This document shows, piece by piece, positions 1-4,654 of a stretch of DNA of 6,620 nucleotides. Origin of the DNA: Anaerolineales bacterium (GTDB taxonomy: Bacteria > Chloroflexota > Anaerolineae > Anaerolineales > DRMV01); contig WFVP01000310.1 of the NCBI GenBank assembly GCA_015491595.1, positions 1 through 6,620 of the forward strand, read 5' to 3'. Made by a program: the position numbers and the translations under genes. The notes under the pieces are model-generated. The model ran no database searches, was not told the origin of the DNA, and was given only the letters and a program-made list of their open reading frames with translations. Each line of letters begins with the position of its first letter. The first letter of the stretch is position 1.

Positions 1-139
1 AGGAGGAATGAATCCAACGACCTTCCATCTTTCGTCCGAACCCCAGTCAATCCATGCGCTTTCGGGCCAGGGTTTTCTCACGTTCTTACAAAACCAGGCC
101 TTTTCAAGGTGATTTGCCACGTGACGCGCAGGCCTCCTC

Positions 140-227
140 GGGCTCAGGACCGCAGGGAGAAAATAAATTTGTGTGGGGCGGCTTCGCCGCCCCACACAAA
201 TTCTTTCTTCCTTATGGTCCTGAGCCC
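140..227. repeat. Long palindromic intergenic repeat, copy 1
   Basis: The element has outer arms GGGCTCAGGACC (140-151) and GGTCCTGAGCCC (216-227), which are perfect 12-bp inverted repeats. A perfect 17-bp inner stem pairs 166-182 with 186-202 around a TTC loop. The spacers between outer and inner arms are also roughly complementary, purine-rich on the left (GGGAGAAAA) and pyrimidine-rich on the right (TTCTTTCTTCC), so the whole 88 nt can fold into one long hairpin. The central 27 nt (171-197) match 1396-1422 at 26 positions, so this is a dispersed element and not a one-off. No coding capacity is apparent. It resembles REP/MITE-like palindromic elements, but the family is not one I recognise. 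It could also act as a transcription terminator for an upstream plus-strand gene, because a T-rich tract follows the stem. Confidence 0.8.
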
Positions 228-330
228 GGTTCGATCTAAGCGAAAGGGGCGGCCCCTATGGCTTCACCCTTCTGTTAGAACAGTGAAAAACCTGCTTTCG
301 GGCTTCCCGCGAAACGGATAAAAAATCCGT

Positions 331-354
331 AAGAAAAACCGCCCGTTGGGGCGG
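331..354 (-). terminator. Terminator-like hairpin facing the minus strand
   Basis: Read on the minus strand, CCGCCC (354-349) and GGGCGG (344-339) form a 6-bp GC stem with a 4-nt loop. It is followed directly by TTTTTCTT (338-331), the layout of a rho-independent terminator. No minus-strand gene lies immediately upstream of it, because the neighbouring gene at 427-1263 is on the plus strand. It may be a remnant, or it may stop antisense transcription. It sits just upstream of the plus-strand -10 box at 373. Confidence 0.45.
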
Positions 355-372
355 AATCCTCGCTTTCCTCTG

Positions 373-378
373 TATAAT
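373..378 (+). promoter_or_regulatory. -10 box of the thioredoxin-TPR gene promoter
   Basis: TATAAT is a perfect sigma-70-type -10 hexamer, with TG directly in front of it. No good -35 hexamer lies 16-18 nt upstream; TTGGGG at 346-351 would need a 21-nt spacer. The predicted start of transcription is near 385, giving a leader of about 42 nt that carries GAGGAA and GGAG before the ATG at 427. Confidence 0.6.
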
Positions 379-426
379 GAGGGCAGGTCGGGCTGAAGAA
401 TCTCATCGAGGAACGGAGTGGTCACC

Positions 427-1263
427 ATGATGGGCGTACCCGATATCATCGATGTCAACGAGATGAATTTCGACCAGGAGGTCATCCAATACTCCCACCA
501 GGTGCCGGTGGTGGTGGATTTTTGGGCACCCTGGTGCGGACCGTGCCGCATTTTGGGGCCTGTGCTGGAACATCTGGCTCGGGAGGCGCAGGGGGCTTTC
601 CGGTTGGCCAAGGTCAACGTGGACGAGAACCCCAATCTGGCCATGCGGTACGGAGTGCGAGGCATTCCCACTGTCAAGGCCTTCTATCAAGGACGGGTTG
701 TGGATGAATTCGTGGGTGTCGTGCCCGAACAGCGCCTTCGGGACTTTCTGAGGAAACTGGCACCCAGTCCTACGGATTTGGCGATGGAGAAAGGGTTGAG
801 CCTGTTGGAAGCCTTTAACTGGCAAGGAGCGGAAGCCGTGTTTCGGGAAATCTTGTTGCAACGACCGGAACTCACCCCAGCCCGCCTGGGCCTGGCCAAG
901 GCCCTGCTCATGCAGGGGAAGGCCCGGGAAGCGCTGGAACTGCTGCAGGGCTTCCCGGCCAGCCGGGAGTTCACCGCGGCCCAGAACCTGCTGCCGCTGG
1001 CCGAGGCGCTGGTGTGGCTGGAGGAGCATCCGCAAGGGGAACGGGACGACCCCCTGGAGGCCATGTACGTACGGGCCCTGGACCTCATCCGGCGGGGGAA
1101 CATCGAAGCCGCCATGGACGGTCTGCTGGAAATTATGCGTCGGGATAAGCGTTATCGGGATGACATGCCCCGGAAGTTGATGGTGGCGCTTTTCGAGATT
1201 CTGGGGCAGAATCATCCCCTCACCAAGCAGTACCGCCGGGAACTCAGCATGGTCCTCTTCTAA
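427..1263 (+). CDS. ybbN: Thioredoxin-TPR co-chaperone, YbbN/CnoX family
   Basis: This 278-aa cytosolic protein has an N-terminal thioredoxin domain (about residues 8-113) followed by a helical TPR-like region (about 118-260). That is the architecture and roughly the length of YbbN/CnoX (284 aa in E. coli), a chaperedoxin that holds and redox-protects substrates for chaperones. Visible motifs are the redox site WCGPC (36-40), the buried Asp31 in VVVDFWA and the cis-proline in GIPT (Pro81). The C-terminal segment LMVALFEILGQ with a terminal YRRELSMVLF is typical of the family. E. coli CnoX has lost the canonical CxxC pair, but here both cysteines are present, so oxidoreductase activity is likely (inference). 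ATG 427 is chosen because GGAG (415-418) lies 8 nt upstream; GTG 418 and ATG 430 are in-frame alternatives. The gene is monocistronic, bounded by a TATAAT box and a terminator. Confidence 0.93.
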   Translation: MMGVPDIIDVNEMNFDQEVIQYSHQVPVVVDFWAPWCGPCRILGPVLEHLAREAQGAFRLAKVNVDENPNLAMRYGVRGIPTVKAFYQGRVVDEFVGVVPEQRLRDFLRKLAPSPTDLAMEKGLSLLEAFNWQGAEAVFREILLQRPELTPARLGLAKALLMQGKAREALELLQGFPASREFTAAQNLLPLAEALVWLEEHPQGERDDPLEAMYVRALDLIRRGNIEAAMDGLLEIMRRDKRYRDDMPRKLMVALFEILGQNHPLTKQYRRELSMVLF

Positions 1264-1291
1264 ACACGGTCAGGGTCCAGGACCAAAATTC

Positions 1292-1325
1292 GCCGACGGC
1301 TGTCGGCTGACGGCCGTCGGCTTTT
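1292..1325 (+). terminator. Rho-independent terminator of ybbN
   Basis: GCCGACGGC (1292-1300) and GCCGTCGGC (1313-1321) form a perfect 9-bp GC-rich stem with a 12-nt loop, followed by TTTTACTT. It starts 28 nt after the ybbN stop codon. The T-tract is short, but the position and stem are convincing. Confidence 0.8.
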
Positions 1326-1387
1326 ACTTGTGGTCCAGAGCAATGTGTGCTTTCACCAACCACCGGGCTTTTTCCTAATTTCTATCG

Positions 1388-1457
1388 AAATCGTGGTGTG
1401 GGGCGGCTGCGCCGCCCCACACCACGATTTCTTTCTTCTTCCTGGGGTCCTGAACCC
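1388..1457. repeat. Long palindromic intergenic repeat, copy 2
   Basis: A perfect 20-bp inverted repeat (1388-1407 with 1411-1430, loop TGC) shares its core with the element at 140-227. The right flank is also conserved: a pyrimidine tract TTTCTTTCTTC, then GGTCCTGAACCC at 1446-1457 (GGTCCTGAGCCC in copy 1). A matching left outer arm, GGGTCCAGGACC (11 of 12 positions complementary), lies about 100 nt away at 1273-1284, just after the ybbN stop. The ybbN terminator therefore sits inside the outer arms. The element lies between convergent genes and could serve as a terminator on the plus strand. No coding content is seen in 1326-1515. Confidence 0.8.
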
Positions 1458-1515
1458 AAGCAGACCTATCGGTACAATTGTTTCGGCTCATGAGAGAGCC
1501 GGTATTGAATTGGTA

Positions 1516-2205
1516 CTACCCACCAAAAAGGGCCACCAACAAAGGCGCAAACAGGAGGGCAGGGAGCCAGTTGCCCACCCGCAAGGGCTTGAGTTCCAAC
1601 AAACTGCTTACGGCCAAACCTGCCAGCAAGACACCCCCTGCTGCGGTCAGTTCGGCCATCATGGCCTCGGTCATCCAAGGTTGCAGGGCCGCGGCGAAGA
1701 GGGTCAGGCCCCCCTGATACACCAAAATGACCACCGTGGAGAAGAGCACGCCCACGCCCATGGTGGCGGCAAAGGCCAGGGCGGAAAAGCCGTCCATCAT
1801 GGCCTTGGTGGCCAGAATCTGATAATCCCCTGTGAGCCCATCCTGAAGGGAGCCGATAATGGTCATGGGACCTACGCAAAACAACAGGGAAGCCGCAAGA
1901 AAGCCTTCCACGAACCGGGACTCCTGAGCCGGTTGACGCCACCGACGTTCGAACCAGGCCCCCAGGGAGGCCAAACGGTCTTCGATACGCAGGAATTCGC
2001 CCACCCCTCCTCCAAGGAGGAGTCCACCCAATACGTACAGCGGATTCTGCGAGGCCAGGAACATGCGCACACCCAACAACAAAGTGAACATGCCGATGGC
2101 GTGAAAAATGGTGCTTCGTATGCGGGAAGGGACCCGCTGCCCAAAGAACAACCCCACACCGCCTCCGACCAACACCGCGGCGATGTTGATCCAGGTCCCG
2201 GTCAT
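1516..2205 (-). CDS. DUF554 family integral membrane protein
   Basis: This is a 229-aa polytopic membrane protein of the DUF554 (YdfK-like) family, whose substrate and function are unknown. The N-terminus TWINIAAVLVGGGVGLFFG is a glycine-rich hydrophobic segment typical of the family. Further likely membrane segments lie near residues 33-50, 55-72, 100-122, 141-173, 184-203 and 212-228. The signature FCVGPMTIIGSLQDGLTGD at 109-127 matches the conserved DUF554 motif. The start at 2205 is well supported: GAGGAGG (2219-2213) lies 7 nt upstream, and the ATG overlaps the TGA of the adenosyltransferase gene as ATGA, indicating translational coupling. It is the last gene of a three-gene minus-strand operon. 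No clear rho-independent terminator follows it before the palindromic repeat. A link to corrinoid or cobalt metabolism is suggested only by the operon and is inference. Confidence 0.88.
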   Translation of the reverse strand: MTGTWINIAAVLVGGGVGLFFGQRVPSRIRSTIFHAIGMFTLLLGVRMFLASQNPLYVLGGLLLGGGVGEFLRIEDRLASLGAWFERRWRQPAQESRFVEGFLAASLLFCVGPMTIIGSLQDGLTGDYQILATKAMMDGFSALAFAATMGVGVLFSTVVILVYQGGLTLFAAALQPWMTEAMMAELTAAGGVLLAGLAVSSLLELKPLRVGNWLPALLFAPLLVALFGG

Positions 2206-2771
2206 TCGTCGGCCTCCTCGTCGGCGAAGATGGGGCCTTTGCCCGCGGCCTGCAGTTCCAGCAGTTCCAGGACGAAACACAGCGAGGACAGTCGGTTCAG
2301 GTAGCGAGCACCCTCGGTGTTCCGGTAAAGGCCCAGGCGCATCAAGGTGAAGACCCGACGTTCGGCCCGACGCACCACGGTGCGGGCCAGCGCGAGGAAC
2401 CCGCTACTCAGGGTCTCTCCCGGGAGGATGAATTCTCGCACTTCAGGGAGTTGGGGGGTAAAGCGGTGGATTTGCTCTTCCAACCATGCCACCGCAGAGA
2501 GGTCGATGCTTCGAAAGGCCTGCGCCTGTTCGGGTGTAGCGGCCACTTCGGCCATCAACCGATAGAGGTCCCGTTGCACGCGTTCCAGAAGGGCAGGCAC
2601 TTCCGGATGCTGGGCCGTGTGCCGGGCCAGGCCCAAGACCGCGGAAGCCTCGTCCAAGGCGCCCAGGGCCTCGATTTGGGGATGGTCCTTGGGAACCCGA
2701 CCTTCCCCCAGAAGCCCGGTCCAGCCTTCATCGCCGGTGGCGGTGTAGAAACGCGAAGGCTTGGCGGCCAT
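2202..2771 (-). CDS. PduO-type cob(I)alamin adenosyltransferase
   Basis: This 189-aa protein belongs to the PduO/MMAB ATP:cob(I)alamin adenosyltransferase family. Members transfer the 5'-deoxyadenosyl group of ATP to cob(I)alamin to make coenzyme B12, and are normally trimeric and cytosolic. The N-terminal ATP-binding signature is present as FYTATGDEGWTGLLGEGRVP (8-27), followed by GALDEASAVLGLAR (37-50), the arginine-rich helix ARTVVRRAERR (129-139) and YLNRLSSLCFVL (157-168). Length is normal for the family. Two places differ from the usual pattern: the FVLPGG...LH.AR segment reads FILPGETLSSGFLALAR, lacking the second Gly and the His, and NRLSD reads NRLSS. ATG 2771 is preferred because GAGG lies 7 nt upstream; a GTG at 2777 is too close to that site. 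The gene starts 16 nt after the upstream unknown gene and overlaps DUF554 by 4 nt. Confidence 0.9.
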   Translation of the reverse strand: MAAKPSRFYTATGDEGWTGLLGEGRVPKDHPQIEALGALDEASAVLGLARHTAQHPEVPALLERVQRDLYRLMAEVAATPEQAQAFRSIDLSAVAWLEEQIHRFTPQLPEVREFILPGETLSSGFLALARTVVRRAERRVFTLMRLGLYRNTEGARYLNRLSSLCFVLELLELQAAGKGPIFADEEADE

Positions 2772-2787
2772 GGACACGCCTCGAAGC

Positions 2788-3753
2788 TCAATCTCCTGAA
2801 ACCGGTGAGGGCACAGGCTCCCCCATCCCCACCTTTTCGGTAAGCACGGGCACGGGCTGGCTCTCCGACTCCTCGAGCACCAAACGCGGGTCCCGTCCCC
2901 ACAAAACGCCCTGCCATGGCCATGTGCTTTGGGGGAGCACCACTTCCATGTGCTCGTACCCGGCCAACAACAGGGCGCTGTCCGGCCCCAGACGCATTAA
3001 GCGCTGCCAATCCCGCAACCGGGAGCGCAGTTGCAAGGCGACCTCGGGGTGCTCTTCGTGCCAGGGGCCCAACATGCAGAACCGTCGGGCCTTCGTCCGA
3101 TAAGGCGCCCAGTCCGTCCACTTCGCATACGTATCCACGATGACGGGCCACATGCCATAGTAAGGACCGCTTTCGAGCCAGTCCATCCAAGGCGAGGCCG
3201 CGCCGTTGTTGCTTCCCTCCTCCTCGCTCAACCTGCACAACACGTCGGGGTTCACCCCCACCAGGAGCACGACCCAATGTTCCGGCCCGGTATAGTGTTG
3301 CGCGCGACGCCGGTTGTACTCCTCCCATATACGACGCCAGCCCACGGCCCACGTCCATTGGGATTTCTCGCTGGCGTCACCACCGTCGTAGTAAATCCCC
3401 AGCCAGTATTCGGTATCCCGCACCGGCAGGCCGTAGGCGTCGGGCGTCAGCGCGAGGAACTTCACCTGGCGCGAGGACGAGGTGCGCATCAAGGCTTCCA
3501 CACCCACCATGGCCATACGCAATGCCGAGGCGACGTGCTCCGCCCAGTATTCGAAGCCATATACCCCTTTTTGCAGTAAATTCGTCCAGTAAGGGAAATC
3601 GTGGGTTCCGGCGGGTTGTCCGAAAAGCCAGGTATAAGGAAGGAACGGACCATAACGCTCGAGGATTTCCTCAACGGTCTCCGTGACAGGGGCCGGCTCC
3701 CCTCCTCGTTCCTCCAAACCGAATTCCCCGACCACGAGCGCTTCGCCCTTCAT
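2788..3753 (-). CDS. Unrecognised tryptophan-rich protein, first gene of operon
   Basis: I do not recognise this 321-aa protein. It is strongly aromatic, with about 19 Trp and 16 Tyr, often clustered (QWTWAVGWRRIW, SPWMDWLE, KWTDWAPY, TWPWQGVLW). It has three Cys and no signal peptide or membrane segment, so a soluble cytosolic location is likely. Residues 1-15 are an apparent beta strand region, the central part mixes short aromatic helices with basic stretches, and the C-terminal 30 residues are low-complexity and acidic/Pro/Val-rich. ATG 3753 is chosen because GGAGG lies 8 nt upstream. The reading frame remains open to 3996, but that upstream part overlaps the promoter and looks non-coding. 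It is followed 16 nt later by the adenosyltransferase gene, so the two are probably cotranscribed. Function is unknown; codon choice resembles the neighbouring genes, so it is likely a real gene. Confidence 0.8.
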   Translation of the reverse strand: MKGEALVVGEFGLEERGGEPAPVTETVEEILERYGPFLPYTWLFGQPAGTHDFPYWTNLLQKGVYGFEYWAEHVASALRMAMVGVEALMRTSSSRQVKFLALTPDAYGLPVRDTEYWLGIYYDGGDASEKSQWTWAVGWRRIWEEYNRRRAQHYTGPEHWVVLLVGVNPDVLCRLSEEEGSNNGAASPWMDWLESGPYYGMWPVIVDTYAKWTDWAPYRTKARRFCMLGPWHEEHPEVALQLRSRLRDWQRLMRLGPDSALLLAGYEHMEVVLPQSTWPWQGVLWGRDPRLVLEESESQPVPVLTEKVGMGEPVPSPVSGD

Positions 3754-3812
3754 GATGACTTCCTCCCGCGGGCCCATCCCATGCCACAAGCCCGCTTCTC
3801 CTTCGAGATTCC

Positions 3813-3858
3813 CCCTTTTTCCTCCCAGACCAGAAGGCTGGCCCCGGAGGAAAAAGGG
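3813..3858 (-). promoter_or_regulatory. Stem-loop in the 5' leader of the Trp-rich gene operon
   Basis: CCCTTTTTCCTCC (minus-strand 3858-3846) and GGAGGAAAAAGGG (3825-3813) form a perfect 13-bp stem. The 20-nt loop contains a nested CCAG/CTGG pair. The structure lies between the predicted transcription start (near 3869) and the ATG at 3753. No U-tract follows, so it is not a simple terminator. The first arm could also pair with the true ribosome binding site (GGGAGGAAG, about 3770-3762), which would allow a two-state leader; this is inference. Confidence 0.55.
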
Positions 3859-3875
3859 CGCTGGACGTATTGGAC

Positions 3876-3884
3876 AGTATACCA
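3876..3884 (-). promoter_or_regulatory. Extended -10 promoter of the minus-strand operon
   Basis: On the minus strand the sequence reads TGGTATACT, a TGn extended -10 followed by a good -10 hexamer (3881-3876). No strong -35 lies at normal spacing; TTGCTT is 20 nt upstream, and an extended -10 can compensate. Transcription would start near 3869, leaving a leader of about 116 nt before the ATG at 3753. The divergent promoter for the gene at 4085 lies about 150 nt away. Confidence 0.55.
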
Positions 3885-4028
3885 TAAGGGAATTGGAAGG
3901 GAAGCAAGAAAGCTCCGCCCCATGCCGGGCCTCAACACCCGCCCAAGCCTGTAAGGAAAAATCTTGCGGATCCCGTGCCCGGTTAAAACTACCCAACGTT
4001 TCTCACATCCACACCCGCCCTTCCCCGC

Positions 4029-4056
4029 TTGCATCTCGATGAAAGCATGGTATGAT
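4029..4056 (+). promoter_or_regulatory. Sigma-70-type promoter of the 132-aa gene and tRNA-Arg
   Basis: TTGCAT (4029-4034) and TATGAT (4051-4056) are spaced by 16 nt, and TGG in front of the -10 makes it an extended -10 as well. Transcription should start near 4063, about 20 nt before the start codon at 4085. The ATG at 4052 lies within the -10 box and so is not the start. Confidence 0.75.
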
Positions 4057-4084
4057 GGGTATTGCCTTTTACGAGGTAGGGCTT

Positions 4085-4483
4085 ATGAACGCTGAGGAAC
4101 GAAAAATCACCATCATTGAAGGTCCGCCGCCGACCTTTGAGCCGGTGCAGCCGGATACCCACAGCGTCCTGGTGGGCGTGTTGGAGGGTCCCGAAGCGGG
4201 GCAGATTGCCGTCACCCGGGTTCGGGCCCTGAACGGACCGGCTCTGGTGGAACGCTGTTATCGGGCCTGGCGGGATAAAGAGAGCATCCCTCTCGAGTTC
4301 CGCACAGCCATGGGGACGGTGCAACGGGTGCCCATCGTGGCGGTGCGGTACGTACCCACCGATGAAGGGGACATCCTGATTCTGTGGGTGCTCTTGACCC
4401 GACAGGTCATCGAGGCGCTGGTGGAAGAAAGCGGCTGGGCCGACGAAGGCGACGACGAGGACAATCTGGACTTCTTCGCATAG
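4085..4483 (+). CDS. Unrecognised small acidic-tailed protein, cotranscribed with tRNA-Arg
   Basis: I do not recognise this 132-aa protein with confidence. It opens with a short strand and a Pro-rich turn (KITIIEGPPPTFEPVQ, residues 7-22), followed by alternating beta-like stretches (SVLVGVLEG, QIAVTRVRALNG, RVPIVAVRYVPT, GDILILWVLLTRQ) and one amphipathic helix (ALVERCYRAWRDKE). It ends in a strongly acidic tail (DEGDDEDNLDFFA). There is no signal peptide. ATG 4085 is chosen over the in-frame ATG at 4052 because GAGGTAGG (4073-4080) lies 4 nt upstream and the earlier ATG overlaps the promoter. The stop codon is only 4 nt before tRNA-Arg, so the two very likely share a transcript. Similar short proteins with an ITIIEGPPP start may be conserved among Anaerolineae, but I cannot confirm this from the sequence. 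Confidence 0.8.
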   Translation: MNAEERKITIIEGPPPTFEPVQPDTHSVLVGVLEGPEAGQIAVTRVRALNGPALVERCYRAWRDKESIPLEFRTAMGTVQRVPIVAVRYVPTDEGDILILWVLLTRQVIEALVEESGWADEGDDEDNLDFFA

Positions 4484-4487
4484 ACGG

Positions 4488-4561
4488 GCCCGCGTAGCTC
4501 AACTGGACAGAGCACCGGACTTCGGATCCGGTGGTTGGGGGTTCGAGTCCCTCCGCGGGCG
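4488..4561 (+). tRNA. tRNA-Arg, anticodon UCG
   Basis: The full cloverleaf is visible in 74 nt. The acceptor stem GCCCGCG (4488-4494) pairs with CGCGGGC (4554-4560) and the discriminator is G4561. The D stem is GCTC/GAGC (4497-4500 with 4510-4513). The anticodon stem CCGGA/TCCGG (4515-4519 with 4527-4531) encloses the loop CTTCGGA, with anticodon TCG at 4522-4524. The variable loop has 5 nt and the T arm GGGGG/CCCTC carries a TTCGAGT loop. U34 would read CGA and probably other CGN codons. The 3' CCA is not encoded (GCCT follows), so it must be added enzymatically. The gene starts 4 nt after the preceding stop codon and needs RNase P cleavage for release from that message. Confidence 0.97.
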
Positions 4562-4577
4562 CCTTCTCCAAGAGACT

Positions 4578-4603
4578 TTCCCTCGTCCCTCGGGGCGAGG
4601 GAA
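4578..4603 (+). terminator. Possible terminator after tRNA-Arg
   Basis: TTCCCTCG (4578-4585) and CGAGGGAA (4596-4603) form a perfect 8-bp stem with a 10-nt loop. Only a broken T-tract follows (TTTGCTTT). It sits 16 nt after the tRNA and before the promoter of the VanW-family gene, where a terminator is expected. The weak U-run keeps this tentative. Confidence 0.5.
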
Positions 4604-4638
4604 TTTGCTTTGGGTTGCAACCAGACCCCGCACGCACC

Positions 4639-4647
4639 TGGTATGAT
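4639..4647 (+). promoter_or_regulatory. Extended -10 promoter of the VanW-family gene
   Basis: TGGTATGAT is a TGn extended -10 identical to that of the 132-aa gene promoter. A TTGCAA at 4615-4620 is 21 nt away, too far for a standard -35. Transcription would start at about 4654-4655, at or next to the ATG at 4655, which implies a leaderless message. No ribosome binding site is visible before any of the candidate starts, consistent with that. Confidence 0.55.
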
Positions 4648-4654
4648 GGTCACC

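Noticed and set aside
8..112. A 34-codon frame after AGGAGG at the very start of the window
   Set aside because: The ribosome binding site is only 1 nt from the ATG and the product has no features. Alternatively, GAGGAATGA at 3-11 could be the last codons of an upstream gene, which cannot be judged from here.
140..227. Palindromic repeat as part of a CRISPR array
   Set aside because: Only two copies, over 1.2 kb apart with a gene between, and no regular spacers or cas genes.
1..321. A frame open from the window start to a TAA at 319-321
   Set aside because: It reads through the palindromic repeat and has no domain-like sequence; probably open by chance, though an upstream start cannot be excluded.
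403..1215. A 270-residue minus-strand open frame opposite ybbN
   Set aside because: Low-complexity His/Gln/Pro product antisense to a clear thioredoxin; a shadow of high-GC codon bias.
1484..1501. Small hairpin CGGCTC/GAGCCG after the DUF554 stop as a terminator
   Set aside because: Only 6 bp and followed on the minus strand by AAACAATTG, not a T-run.
1330..2304. A 324-residue plus-strand open frame opposite the DUF554 gene
   Set aside because: Its product is rich in Gln, His and Gly with no domain, includes the palindromic repeat, and lies antisense to a well-supported membrane protein gene with a good ribosome binding site.
3754..3996. N-terminal extension of the Trp-rich protein to 3996
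   Set aside because: It covers the extended -10 promoter and leader hairpin, lacks a ribosome binding site and is different in composition; ATG 3753 has GGAGG at 8 nt.
4535..4654. VanW protein start at 4535
   Set aside because: This start lies inside the tRNA-Arg gene and the added residues do not look like a signal peptide; the frame is simply open there.
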